Positions 1-5,926 of a stretch of 8,820 bases of DNA are shown here, piece by piece. Origin of the DNA: Chloroflexota bacterium. Its GTDB lineage: Bacteria > Chloroflexota > Limnocylindria > Limnocylindrales > CSP1-4. The position numbers were made by a program, and so were the translations under genes. Within the stretch, counting starts at the first letter, position 1. Each line of letters opens with the position of its first letter. Where the stretch lies: positions 1 through 8,820 of the forward strand of contig JAJYMP010000362.1 of assembly GCA_021786915.1 (NCBI GenBank), written 5' to 3'. The notes beneath the pieces are model-generated. The model was not told where the DNA came from and did no database searches. It saw only the letters and a program-made list of their open reading frames with translations.

Positions 1-78
1 GCGTCGACGACCGCCGCCACGATCCTCCACCGCACGCGGACGCCGCTGCTCGTGTGGCCCTCGGGGACAGGGGGATGA
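1..78 (+). CDS. C-terminal end of a probable universal stress protein (UspA fold), 5' truncated by the window
   Basis: The frame starting at base 1 is open and ends at TGA 76-78, giving 25 residues that include TILHRTRTPLLVW. UspA-type proteins usually end in a last helix, a short turn and a final strand with a pattern like 'vlrhapcPVLVV'; here ATILHRTRTPLLVW fits that pattern. The gene enters from outside the window, so the nucleotide-binding part cannot be seen. Its stop overlaps the ATG of the next membrane protein gene (ATGA at 75-78), which suggests translational coupling. The family call rests on a short tail only; an unrelated protein with a similar ending is possible. Confidence 0.55.
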   Translation, partial: ASTTAATILHRTRTPLLVWPSGTGG

Positions 79-563
79 CGATGTCGGCGCAAGGAGTTCA
101 TGCGGACACCCGCCGCGACCCGCTTGGCTGGCGCGCCGCGCTCGCCCGTGTTGTCGCCAACGCCGCGCTGGTGCTGCTGGCGTTCGAGGCCGTGTCCTAC
201 GCCGCTGCGGTTGCGGGAACGGTCGCCGGGACGAACGGCTCTGTGTCGCCAGCCGAGTGGGTGCCGGTGCTGGCCGTCTTCCTCCTGGTCCGCTGGGTGT
301 TCGTGCTGCCCGGCCTGCTGCTGGTCCTCGCAGTCATCGAACTGCTGGCCCGGCGTGTCGCCTACGCGCGGGCACTGGCCGGAGTCATCGCGTTCGCGCC
401 GATGGTCGCGTGGGAGTTGACGAAGTCGCCGGGCGGGTTCCCTTCCGAGCAGGGCGCGATCCTCGGCGTGACCGCCGTCGTGTTCGCTCTCATCGCGCGC
501 CTGCCTGCCCGCCGCAAGGATGGGACGCCGTCCTCCACCGGGCCGGCGCTCGCCGCCAACTGA
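75..563 (+). CDS. Small integral membrane protein, four predicted helices, unknown function
   Basis: A 162-residue protein I cannot assign to a family. A short hydrophilic, Arg-rich N-terminus (residues 1-27) precedes hydrophobic segments at about 28-51, 62-92, 97-116 and 127-145, then a basic tail. The Arg residues flanking the helices are compatible with an inner-membrane protein whose N-terminus is cytoplasmic. The ATG at 75 overlaps the upstream TGA. An ATG at 81 has the better spaced purine-rich site (AGGGGG at 69-74, six bases away), and a GTG at 54 is also in frame; the start is therefore 75 or 81. No catalytic motif or signal peptide is apparent. A GC-rich hairpin follows its stop. 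Likely cotranscribed with the stress-protein-like gene upstream. Coding character is good; function unknown. Confidence 0.7.
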   Translation: MTMSAQGVHADTRRDPLGWRAALARVVANAALVLLAFEAVSYAAAVAGTVAGTNGSVSPAEWVPVLAVFLLVRWVFVLPGLLLVLAVIELLARRVAYARALAGVIAFAPMVAWELTKSPGGFPSEQGAILGVTAVVFALIARLPARRKDGTPSSTGPALAAN

Positions 564-568
564 CGGTC

Positions 569-585
569 CCGGCGGCGACCGCCGG
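569..585. terminator. GC-rich hairpin after the membrane protein gene
   Basis: A perfect 7-bp stem, CCGGCGG / CCGCCGG, with a CGA loop begins five bases after the TGA at 561-563. There is no T-run after it, so it would be a non-canonical terminator or an mRNA 3' stabiliser. Immediately after it, CCAC and GTGG at 587-602 could form a second weak stem. Confidence 0.4.
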
Positions 586-713
586 CCACTACATCTTGTG
601 GTCACCGGAGCCAACCGGATAGCCCCTTCAACGATGACTGGATGGCCGGCGCGGGGCGCGACGCTCAGGCAAAGGAGAACACTCCAGTCAGGCGGATGAC
701 GCGCTGGCCCAGT

Positions 714-1112
714 TCAGGAGGCGGAGCGACCCACCCGCCATGCCGCCAGCGTGAAGGCGGCGGCGGACAGGGCGGCGATCTCGATGGCGAGATCGCCGGA
801 CTGGGCCCCGTCATCGGCGCTGCGGGCGACGAGCGACCACACGGCACCCGCCCCCGGGAGGACGCCGAGGAGCACCGCGGCGGGCCCAGCCCGCGAGGAT
901 CCCGGCAGGCGGAGGACGGCAATCGCCGCGCCCAGGCAGGCGAGGGCGAGGAGCGCGAACAGGGCGAGGGCCCCGAGCGCCACGCCGCCCGAGGTGATGG
1001 CGACCAGTCCGAGCACGCAGCCGAGGACCAGCCAGACGACGGCAGCCGCGAGAGCGGCGACGTTGGCTGCCCGACGCTCGTCGAGCGACCGGAAGGTGCT
1101 GCTCACGGGCAT
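714..1112 (-). CDS. Orphan membrane protein, four predicted helices, unknown function
   Basis: A 132-residue protein read from ATG at 1112 to TGA at 714. After a charged N-terminus (SLDERRAANVAAL) there are hydrophobic stretches at about 17-39, 43-67, 76-97 and 108-126, giving a compact four-helix membrane protein with short loops. I do not recognise a family. The frame stays open upstream to 1358, with other possible starts at 1178 and 1358, but that extra part is Arg/Ala-rich with no hydrophobic pattern and looks non-coding. No strong ribosome binding site precedes 1112; GTG at 1106 is an alternative start. The opposite strand has long open frames here that are Arg/Pro-rich and look like shadows of this gene. 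It stands alone, with non-coding DNA on both sides. Confidence 0.62.
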   Translation of the reverse strand: MPVSSTFRSLDERRAANVAALAAAVVWLVLGCVLGLVAITSGGVALGALALFALLALACLGAAIAVLRLPGSSRAGPAAVLLGVLPGAGAVWSLVARSADDGAQSGDLAIEIAALSAAAFTLAAWRVGRSAS

Positions 1113-1553
1113 CAGGATCTGCGCCCCGTTCCAACGCGTCAAGCCGCCGGAGACAGCCGCCGCCCCGGCGCAATCCATCCGACTTCGACGTCGTCCGGCC
1201 GCTCCTCGTGCCGCGTCACGGACCCACACTCCATGCGGTCGGTACGGGTGCGGCAGGGAATTTGCGCAGCAGTGTGGACACCTCGCCCCGGTGTCCGCGC
1301 TGGTCGCCGTCCGGCTCGCTCGCTCGCTCGCGCCGCCGCGGTTCCTGGCAGCCAACACCTATGCCGAGCGTCGACGAACCCCGCCTCAATCGAGTACTGC
1401 CCCAGAAGTACCGGTTTCCGGTTCATTGCGCGGTCAAAGACGACCCGAAAGCACGCGGCTCGGAACGATGACAACGATGACCAGGCGGGTGGTTGTGGAC
1501 CACGGACCATGCAGAATCGAAAGTGGAACTCGGTCGGTGCCGAAAGCCGATCG

Positions 1554-1572
1554 ACGTCGTTCACCAAGAGAG
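1554..1572 (+). repeat. Left copy of a 19-base repeat (second copy at 5922-5940)
   Basis: ACGTCGTTCACCAAGAGAG here matches ACGTCATTCACCAAGAGAG at 5922-5940 in the same orientation at 18 of 19 positions. On the minus strand both read CTCTCTTGGTGAA followed by a GACGT block, so each could be the outer end of the same kind of mobile element. The pair bounds about 4.35 kb that includes the AbiE module. Whether it is an IS end or an integration duplication cannot be decided from the window. Confidence 0.6.
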
Positions 1573-1675
1573 TGGTGAATCACCCGAAGTCTGACGGCCA
1601 TCTTCGCACGACGAGAGCGCCCGAGTCGGACTTGGGGTCACCAACGACAACGTGAAGTCGGTCCGCGATTCACCA
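1573..1675. repeat. Possible 103-base inverted-repeat element
   Basis: TGGTGAATC at 1573-1581 and GATTCACCA at 1667-1675 are perfect 9-base inverted repeats. The left arm also pairs with TTCACCA at 1560-1566 across AGAGAG, forming a short hairpin. The size and TG...CA ends suit a MITE-like remnant, but no target-site duplication is obvious and 9 bases is short. Confidence 0.3.
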
Positions 1676-1703
1676 AGGCCAGTGTCGTTCAGAACAACTC
1701 GTC

Positions 1704-1946
1704 CTAAACGGACAACCCCGCGAAGCGCGCCACGAGGACGACGCTGGCGATGATCGAGGCGACGAAGAACAGCATGACCGCGGTGAGCAGGAGGAGGTAG
1801 AGCGCGCCTGCGACAGGCCCCTCGGCTGACTGCCCGCGCGAGATCCGGATGACGTGAAACCACACCGACGGCATCAGGAGCACGCCGATCACGCCCCAGC
1901 CCACGACGAGGATGTCAACGGCGGTCTGCGAGTCTGAGGCGCTCAC
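1704..1946 (-). CDS. Small two-helix membrane protein, unknown function
   Basis: An 80-residue protein read from GTG at 1946 to TAG at 1704. GTG is chosen because GGAAGGAG (minus strand, 1965-1958) lies 11 bases upstream, while the longer frame from ATG at 2030 adds a hydrophilic, non-conserved-looking leader. Hydrophobic segments lie at about 9-30 and 46-75, separated by a basic loop (HVIRISRGQ) that should face the cytoplasm. It resembles the many small hypothetical membrane proteins of high-GC bacteria, and no family is recognised. It is divergent from the next small membrane protein gene, with about 107 bases between starts, so the two could share a regulatory region. Confidence 0.58.
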   Translation of the reverse strand: MSASDSQTAVDILVVGWGVIGVLLMPSVWFHVIRISRGQSAEGPVAGALYLLLLTAVMLFFVASIIASVVLVARFAGLSV

Positions 1947-2053
1947 ATCGGCACAGGCTCCTTCCGGCCCGAGAACGCCTCGGACCTCCTGCCGATATTG
2001 ACATCTCGGGGCTCTCGCCGACGACTCCATTGCGCCCGGGTGGACGGGCCCAC

Positions 2054-2281
2054 ATGGCGTTGAGGTGGAGCGTGTCCGCGAACGGTCGGCGTCTTGTCCT
2101 CGCAGGGGCCTCGGCCTACAGCCTCGTGTTCCTCGCGCTCTTCGCCCGCGTGCTCGCGTCCGTGCTCACCGGCGGGGCGGTCGGGGCGACAGACGTGCTC
2201 GTCGTCGGACTCGGGCCGGTCCCGCTCGTGGCTGTGTGGGCCCTTCGCGGCCGCCTGCTGCCGACAGCGCTGGACGGCTGA
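2054..2281 (+). CDS. Small two-helix membrane protein, unknown function
   Basis: A 75-residue protein read from ATG at 2054 to TGA at 2279-2281; a TTG at 2030 is an in-frame alternative. It has a basic N-terminus (LRWSVSANGRR), hydrophobic segments at about 14-37 and 44-64, and a short basic tail (ALRGRLLP), a topology consistent with a two-helix hairpin in the cytoplasmic membrane. The purine-rich stretch GGGTGGACGGG upstream is a weak ribosome binding site. It converges with the two-winged-helix regulator gene 51 bases downstream. No family recognised. It is similar in size and layout to its divergent neighbour, but I see no sequence similarity that would make them paralogues. Confidence 0.5.
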   Translation: MALRWSVSANGRRLVLAGASAYSLVFLALFARVLASVLTGGAVGATDVLVVGLGPVPLVAVWALRGRLLPTALDG

Positions 2282-2332
2282 CCTCGCCCGGCCATCGTGA
2301 GCCTGAGGCGGACCCGCTGATCGACCCGCCCG

Positions 2333-2926
2333 TCAGCCGGGGATCGGCTGGCTCCGGCGCTCTGCCGGCCCGTGCTGCGCGGCCCAGCGCTGCACCCGCT
2401 CCGCGTCCCAGATGGGGCCGTCGTGGAACGTGACCACGGGCATCGGGAAGGTCGGGTCCTGCGCCGGCAGCAGGTCGACCGTGGCGGGCGCCGCCCCGAT
2501 CTCGAGGGCAACGTGGCGGCGGTTCCAGAACTCGAACGTCCGCCCGCCCGGCGGCGTGCCCGTGAGCAGGTCGAGCGACCCGTACGTCTCGCGGCTCGGC
2601 ACGAACCGGCGCGGGTCCCGGTAGTCGAGGTCGAGCACCCAGCTCTCGCGCAGGTACTGCAGCCAGAGCGCGTCGTGGCCGCGCCCGTCGGCCGGGGCGA
2701 GGAACAGGCGGACCCGGACGTGCTGGGTGTCGACGTACCCTGGCTGGCCCGCGAACGGCCGGCCCACGCGGCCCGAGCTGTGCAGCCGGTACTCGGCGAG
2801 GTCCTCCTCGTCGACGATCCACTGGCTGCCGAGCTTGCGGCCCCTGAGCTGTCCCGCGTGGATCTGCTGGCGGAGCGTGGCTGCCGTCACGCCCAGCGCC
2901 TCGGCCGCCTGGCTGAGCGTGAGCAT
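2333..2926 (-). CDS. DNA-binding protein with two MerR/AlpA-type winged helices
   Basis: A 197-residue protein. Residues 1-46 (LTLSQAAEALGVTAATLRQ, then GRKLGSQWIVDEEDLAEY) form a helix-turn-helix of the excisionase/MerR class (Pfam HTH_17 type). Residues 138-183 look like a second, AlpA-type copy: HVALEIGAAPATVDLL, then FPMPVVTFHDGPIWDAERV and QRWA, which matches the family pattern 'FPxP...GpvWdxxdVxxW'. The roughly 90-residue middle contains aromatic and charged residues and is unassigned. Start ATG at 2926 has AGAGGA (minus, 2939-2934) seven bases upstream. The protein may be a regulator or directionality factor linked to mobile DNA. A 14-base palindrome at 3004-3017 lies about 80 bases upstream and could be its operator. 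The first helix-turn-helix is solid; the second is a reading of the pattern. Confidence 0.8.
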   Translation of the reverse strand: MLTLSQAAEALGVTAATLRQQIHAGQLRGRKLGSQWIVDEEDLAEYRLHSSGRVGRPFAGQPGYVDTQHVRVRLFLAPADGRGHDALWLQYLRESWVLDLDYRDPRRFVPSRETYGSLDLLTGTPPGGRTFEFWNRRHVALEIGAAPATVDLLPAQDPTFPMPVVTFHDGPIWDAERVQRWAAQHGPAERRSQPIPG

Positions 2927-3299
2927 CTCGAGGTCCTCTGGTTCGTCGCCGCCCGGGCGGGCGGTCCCTTGCCGGGGACTCTACCAGAGCCTGCATGAAA
3001 CGTCTACGACATCGTAGGCAAAACCAAGCCTGCAGCCGATTGGGCTCCCTTGCCCCCTCGAACGACGCCATCTGTGGCACGGACTGCTTATCCGGTGCGC
3101 CGCTATCGGGTCAGGCTTCGGAGTCGAGTGAGATGCGACGACGGCGCGGCGCGCGCCACAACGGCAGACGGCATCGCTCTTCTTCATCTGCACGCGATCG
3201 CGACGATCATCACCATCTGCATCCGGATCATGTTGAACGCGATCTCCTTGCCGTTCTTCATGACGACGATCGCGATCATCGCGGGCGGCGAAGGCGCGC
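2927..3299. other. About 370 bases with no confident gene
   Basis: This region lies between the AbiEii stop and the regulator start, both on the minus strand. Open frames are short and lack domain features. A Met/Ile-rich minus-strand frame of 31 codons (3279-3184, beginning MIAIVVMKNGKEIAF) starts 20 bases after the AbiEii stop but has no ribosome binding site. The 3190-3290 part is full of GATCGCGAT-like words that can pair with one another and may simply be a structured 3' region. A palindrome lies at 3004-3017. Confidence 0.45.
3004..3017. promoter_or_regulatory. 14-base palindrome upstream of the regulator gene, possible operator
   Basis: CTACGA-CA-TCGTAG is a perfect 6-bp inverted repeat. 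On the minus strand it contains TACGAT, a fit to the TAnnnT -10 pattern, so an operator overlapping a promoter about 80 bases before the regulator ATG is plausible. No clear -35 is seen. Confidence 0.35.
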
Positions 3300-4124
3300 C
3301 TACCCCAGCTTCAACTGCTTCAGGCGCCGCTCCACATCGCTCCGCGCTGTCTCGTAGGAGGGGATGTGCTCGGGGTCGAGCCACTGCCTGAGCGTCATGA
3401 GCCAGTTGGCCTCGATCTCGTCGAGGTGGCTCGTCCAGAGGCCCGGCTTCCACTTCTTGTGCTTGGTCTTCGAAAGCTTGGCATTGACCGCCGTGAGGAG
3501 GTCCTTTGGGTCGAGGTGCCAGCCGGAGTCGTACAAGTACAGCCGCAGGTCGAACAGGTCGCGCGGCTGGCCGCGCTGGACGAGGGTGCGGATCTTCTCC
3601 GCGACGAGTTCGACCTTCGCCAGCGCCGGGACGGTGAACGGGTCGAGTCCCAGGTCGGTCACGTTGAAGAGGGCGTCCCGCGCCTCGAAGACGAGGTCTT
3701 CGCGAATGCTCACCTCGATCTTCGCGGTGCCGCCATCCGTTAGCGAGTCGAACCGCAGGTGGATGACCTCGCCGCCGGCGGTGCGCTCCGGGGGCCCGTC
3801 AGCCCGGACGTTGTACCGACGGCCGGCCTCTCGGACGTCCTCGATGACGTCGGCGGTGTCGACCCTCTTGAGGTGGCCGGCCGTGGTGTCGATGTCCGCC
3901 GAGACCCGGCGCGAGCGCAGCTCGCCGGCCATCAGGATGCCGCCCTTGACCGCCACCCCGTGGATGAACGAGTCGGGGTCCGACGCCAGTCGTTCGAGGA
4001 TCGACAGCAGGACGAGGCAGGCCTCCTCGTTCCTGAAGCGGGCCATCGCAGCCTCGTCCTCGCGTTGCCGTGCGTCCTGGTAGTCGGCCGCGATGTCCTG
4101 CTGCGTCCGGATGCTGTTAGCCAC
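3300..4124 (-). CDS. abiEii: AbiEii-type nucleotidyltransferase toxin (type IV toxin-antitoxin / abortive infection)
   Basis: A 274-residue protein of the AbiEii/AbiGii nucleotidyltransferase family (DUF1814). Visible motifs: KGGILM at 60-65 (motif I), RRVSADIDT at 72-80 with S75, D77 and D79 (metal-binding motif II), AKIEVSI at 134-140 (motif III), and EKIRTLVQRGQPRDLFDL at 176-193 (motif IV). All key residues are present, so the enzyme looks intact. Family members transfer nucleotides; the mycobacterial MenT relatives modify tRNA acceptor ends and stop growth. The substrate here is unknown. Start is GTG at 4124, inside the antitoxin gene, with GAGGTGG about seven bases upstream. The 8-base overlap GTGGCTAA shows tight coupling to the antitoxin. 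The alternative of a non-toxic nucleotidyltransferase is unlikely given the partner gene. Confidence 0.92.
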   Translation of the reverse strand: MANSIRTQQDIAADYQDARQREDEAAMARFRNEEACLVLLSILERLASDPDSFIHGVAVKGGILMAGELRSRRVSADIDTTAGHLKRVDTADVIEDVREAGRRYNVRADGPPERTAGGEVIHLRFDSLTDGGTAKIEVSIREDLVFEARDALFNVTDLGLDPFTVPALAKVELVAEKIRTLVQRGQPRDLFDLRLYLYDSGWHLDPKDLLTAVNAKLSKTKHKKWKPGLWTSHLDEIEANWLMTLRQWLDPEHIPSYETARSDVERRLKQLKLG

Positions 4125-4872
4125 GCGTCATCCACCTCGTCGAGAAGAGCCCGGCCCGGCGGTGCCGAGGATCGAGGTAGACCGCGCTGACCGGGTGGAA
4201 GGCGGCCAGTTCCGGGGGCGCGTCGATCCCGGCCTCCTCGAGAAGATAGCCGAGCCGCTGGGCGGCCGCGCGGCTGCGGTCGAGGCAGAGGCGCGACAGG
4301 ACCGAGAGGTCGCGGGCCGAGAAGGCCGAGACGACCTCCGGGAGGAGGGAGTAGTGCGTCATCCACGACGGGTGGGCCAGCGCGTCCGCAACGGCCAGCG
4401 CGCGGGTGGCGATGACCACGGGGTACCCGTCGGACGTGGTGCTGTAGTAGTTCTCCTGTGACGCCCGCTGCAGGCGTGACGCCGGCATGTACACGGACCG
4501 GATCTCAAGTCCCCGCACGCGCAGGCCGATCGCCCTGGACTCAGCCGTGACCACGGTGATTGCCGGGGTGGGCTGGTCGATGAGGCGGTGGAAGACGAGC
4601 GCCCGGTCCGTGGTGACGTAGTGGTCGAGGTGCGAGAAGCACGCAGAGGCCACCGACTCGACGGGGGCCTCGCGGACCGGGTCGACGACGAGATAGAGGT
4701 TGCGTCGTATCCGCGACACGCGCCCCCGCGCGGACAGGCGCTGCAGGCACACGGCCGTCTGCGGCTCGGATATGCCTGTCTGGGCGATGGCGCGGGGCCA
4801 GTCGTCAGACTTGAGGTTGATGACCGGGATCCGCCGCCGGAGGAAGTACGCCGGTAGGTCGCCGCAGCCCAT
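4117..4872 (-). CDS. abiEi: AbiEi-type antitoxin and transcriptional repressor
   Basis: A 251-residue protein from ATG at 4872. Residues 20-63 form a winged helix-turn-helix (DDWPRAIAQTGISEPQTA, then RLSARGRVSRIRRNLYLV), and about 70-235 form the AbiEi C-terminal antitoxin domain (DHYVTTDRALVFHRLIDQP, SVYMPASRLQR, ATRALAVADALAHPSW). Known AbiEi proteins repress their own operon by binding inverted repeats and neutralise AbiEii without stable complex formation (type IV). ATG 4872 is preferred because GGAGGG (minus, 4884-4879) sits six bases upstream; ATG at 4899 is in frame and would give a nearly leaderless 260-residue version. It is the first gene of the operon, and the toxin start lies inside its last codons. 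The promoter palindrome just upstream fits autoregulation. Family call firm; start moderately sure. Confidence 0.9.
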   Translation of the reverse strand: MGCGDLPAYFLRRRIPVINLKSDDWPRAIAQTGISEPQTAVCLQRLSARGRVSRIRRNLYLVVDPVREAPVESVASACFSHLDHYVTTDRALVFHRLIDQPTPAITVVTAESRAIGLRVRGLEIRSVYMPASRLQRASQENYYSTTSDGYPVVIATRALAVADALAHPSWMTHYSLLPEVVSAFSARDLSVLSRLCLDRSRAAAQRLGYLLEEAGIDAPPELAAFHPVSAVYLDPRHRRAGLFSTRWMTRG

Positions 4873-4887
4873 CGTCCACCCTCCACT

Positions 4888-4947
4888 ACTGTGTTTCATG
4901 TCGTGATCCTATACCGATTCGTATAGGATGCCTACATGAACCACAGT
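4888..4947. promoter_or_regulatory. 60-base imperfect palindrome at the AbiE promoter, probable AbiEi operator
   Basis: Symmetry centre 4917/4918. The inner arms ATCCTATAC (4906-4914) and GTATAGGAT (4921-4929) are perfect inverted repeats around CGATTC. The outer arms ACTGTGTTTCATG (4888-4900) and CATGAACCACAGT (4935-4947) match at 12 of 13. Overall I count 24 of 30 paired positions. The minus strand carries TAGGAT (4911-4906), a TAnnnT -10, putting the transcript start near 4899. Two nested inverted repeats over the promoter are what a dimerising AbiEi repressor would need. The plus strand mirrors TAGGAT plus an ATG (4936), opening a 30-codon frame to 5028 that has no ribosome binding site. 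Confidence 0.75.
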
Positions 4948-5071
4948 GTTTGGCACCGACCGCGAGGCGTCAAGCATCTCCCTTCATCCCGCGACGCGCC
5001 AGTCGGTTGCGACTGCCCGACGACCTAAGACACCAGCGTCACGATTGCCGTGGCGGGGATCTCTCCTCAAC

Positions 5072-5549
5072 TCAGGGGGCAGTCGATCCCGTCACAACGC
5101 CGAGCACCTCGGCCAGAAGTCCCAGAAGGTACGGCGGGCACCACTCGCCGTACCCGAAGGCGCGGGCCCCGGGCCCGAGGCCGCGGCGGAAGTCGGGGGC
5201 GTAGGCGCCGAGGGGGACGACGGTGCCCGGGGCGTCGCCGGCGGCGGCCGCGGCGACCCGCCGGTCCCAGTGCCGCGAGAGCAGGTCGTCGGGGCGAACG
5301 ACGCCGGGCAGCGCGCGGAGGCGGGCGCGCACGGCCGCGGGCCCGCCGGCGCGGGCGGCCGCGGAGCGGGTCCCGCCGCGGCTCGCGATACAGCGACCCG
5401 AGGGGCACGACGTCGCGGCCCGGCCACGCCCCCGACACGTGCGCGACGTCGGCCGCGGCCGCCCAGTCGCCGGCGCGGGCCGCGGCGGCCAGGACGCGCC
5501 ACCCGGCCATGGACACGAGCGAGAAGGCCCCGCGCTCGTCGCCCCGCAT
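5072..5549 (-). pseudogene. Frameshifted gene of unknown function
   Basis: The N-terminal part reads well from 5549 (or ATG 5510: MAGWRVLAAAARAGDW, then GRDVVPLGSLYREP to about 5390). The frame then turns into Arg/Pro-rich nonsense. A good reading resumes one base over and runs to a stop at 5072-5074 (RALPGVVRPDDLLSRHWDRR, GTVVPLGAYAPDF, FGYGEWCPPYLLGLLAEVL). The switch must fall around 5345-5400 and needs one surplus base in a GC-rich stretch. VVPLG followed by an aromatic occurs in both halves, hinting at an internal duplication. I recognise no family. It may be a real lesion or a sequencing error. The frame is open further upstream than 5549, so the true start is uncertain. Confidence 0.45.
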
Positions 5550-5567
5550 CAGGCGCTCCGGACGCTC

Positions 5568-5786
5568 GTGCTGATCGCGAAGATTGACGTGGCCCTGTAT
5601 GCCGAGCTCAGGGCGGCGACCTACGCAGCGTGCCGGAAAGCGGGCATCGAGCGAGAGACGCCGACCTACTTCGCCATCCTGTTCGCGACCTTCGGGCTGG
5701 CGTACGGCGGCTTGTTCTCACCCTGGCGAGGGGATCTCATGGCTCCCTGGCAGGCGATGCTGGCCGCTCGCTCAGCGACGCTGTAG
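5568..5786 (+). CDS. Short ORF or gene fragment of unknown function
   Basis: The frame ending at TAG 5784-5786 gives protein-like sequence for about 70 residues (VALYAELRAATYAACRKAG, ETPTYFAILFATFGLAYGG, SPWRGDLMAPWQAML) with GC-rich third positions and one hydrophobic segment (YFAILFATFGLAYGGLF). GTG at 5568 or 5589 are possible starts, and neither has a clear ribosome binding site. The same frame upstream overlaps the antisense frameshifted gene and is Arg/Pro-rich. It could be a small membrane-associated protein, or the C-terminal remnant of a larger gene cut by a rearrangement, which the IS-like repeats just downstream would allow. No family recognised. Confidence 0.35.
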   Translation: MLIAKIDVALYAELRAATYAACRKAGIERETPTYFAILFATFGLAYGGLFSPWRGDLMAPWQAMLAARSATL

Positions 5787-5867
5787 ACGGCGTCCCGATC
5801 GCCACGGGGCTCGTCCGCCGGAATTCACCAACTTCCAGGGCGTGTTCGTGCTCACGGACCGCCTCGC

Positions 5868-5926
5868 GGTCATGATTCACGTCGAAAGGGTCATGATTCG
5901 CGTCAATCGCGGTCATGATTCACGTC
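5868..5926 (+). repeat. Three tandem copies of a 16-base motif with 21-22 base period
   Basis: GGTCATGATTCACGTC at 5868-5883, GGTCATGATTCGCGTC at 5889-5904 and GGTCATGATTCACGTC at 5911-5926; one base differs in the middle copy. The spacing is close to two helical turns, so a protein binding each copy would sit on one face of the DNA. On the minus strand they read TGAATCATGACC behind TTGGTGAAT. Multiple spaced motifs behind a TG end are typical of IS21-family termini, where they are thought to be transposase sites. Arm-type recombinase sites beside a tRNA are an alternative. Confidence 0.7.

Larger units (their letters stand above)
1113..1703. other. About 590 bases without a convincing gene, carrying repeat remnants
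   Basis: Open frames here on both strands are Arg/Pro/Ser-rich and show no domain or hydrophobic pattern. The stretch holds a (GCTC)4 tetranucleotide run at 1314-1329, the sequence TTCACCAAGAGAG at 1560-1572 that recurs next to the tRNA, a hairpin at 1560-1579, and a second TTCACCAA at 1669-1676. On the minus strand, CTTTCG recurs 23 bases apart just inside the 1554-1572 repeat (about 1520-1546), loosely resembling the spaced motifs of an IS end. I see no transposase. Confidence 0.5.

Noticed and set aside
1314..1329. (GCTC)4 tetranucleotide run as a phase-variation tract
   Set aside because: Only four units and not within or upstream of a convincing gene.
1139..1567. A 142-codon minus-strand frame beginning inside the TTCACCAAGAGAG repeat
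   Set aside because: No domain, mixed composition, no ribosome binding site, and it begins within a repeat that also occurs elsewhere; more likely repeat-derived non-coding DNA.
642..1655. A long plus-strand open frame (337 codons), with another of 275 codons in the same area
   Set aside because: Arg/Gly/Pro-rich, no hydrophobic core or domain, and antisense to a convincing membrane protein gene; typical spurious frame in GC-rich DNA.
3184..3279. A 31-codon Met/Ile-rich minus-strand frame just after AbiEii
   Set aside because: No ribosome binding site; the repetitive GATCGCGAT-type DNA explains the odd composition. A tiny membrane peptide cannot be excluded.
4936..5028. A 30-codon plus-strand frame starting at the mirrored ATG of the AbiE palindrome
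   Set aside because: No Shine-Dalgarno and no recognisable feature; probably a by-product of the palindrome's symmetry, so kept only as a note in that finding.
5868..5926. Tandem motifs as a CRISPR array
   Set aside because: The repeat is 16 bases with 5-6 base gaps and only three copies; far too short for CRISPR spacers, and no cas gene is present.
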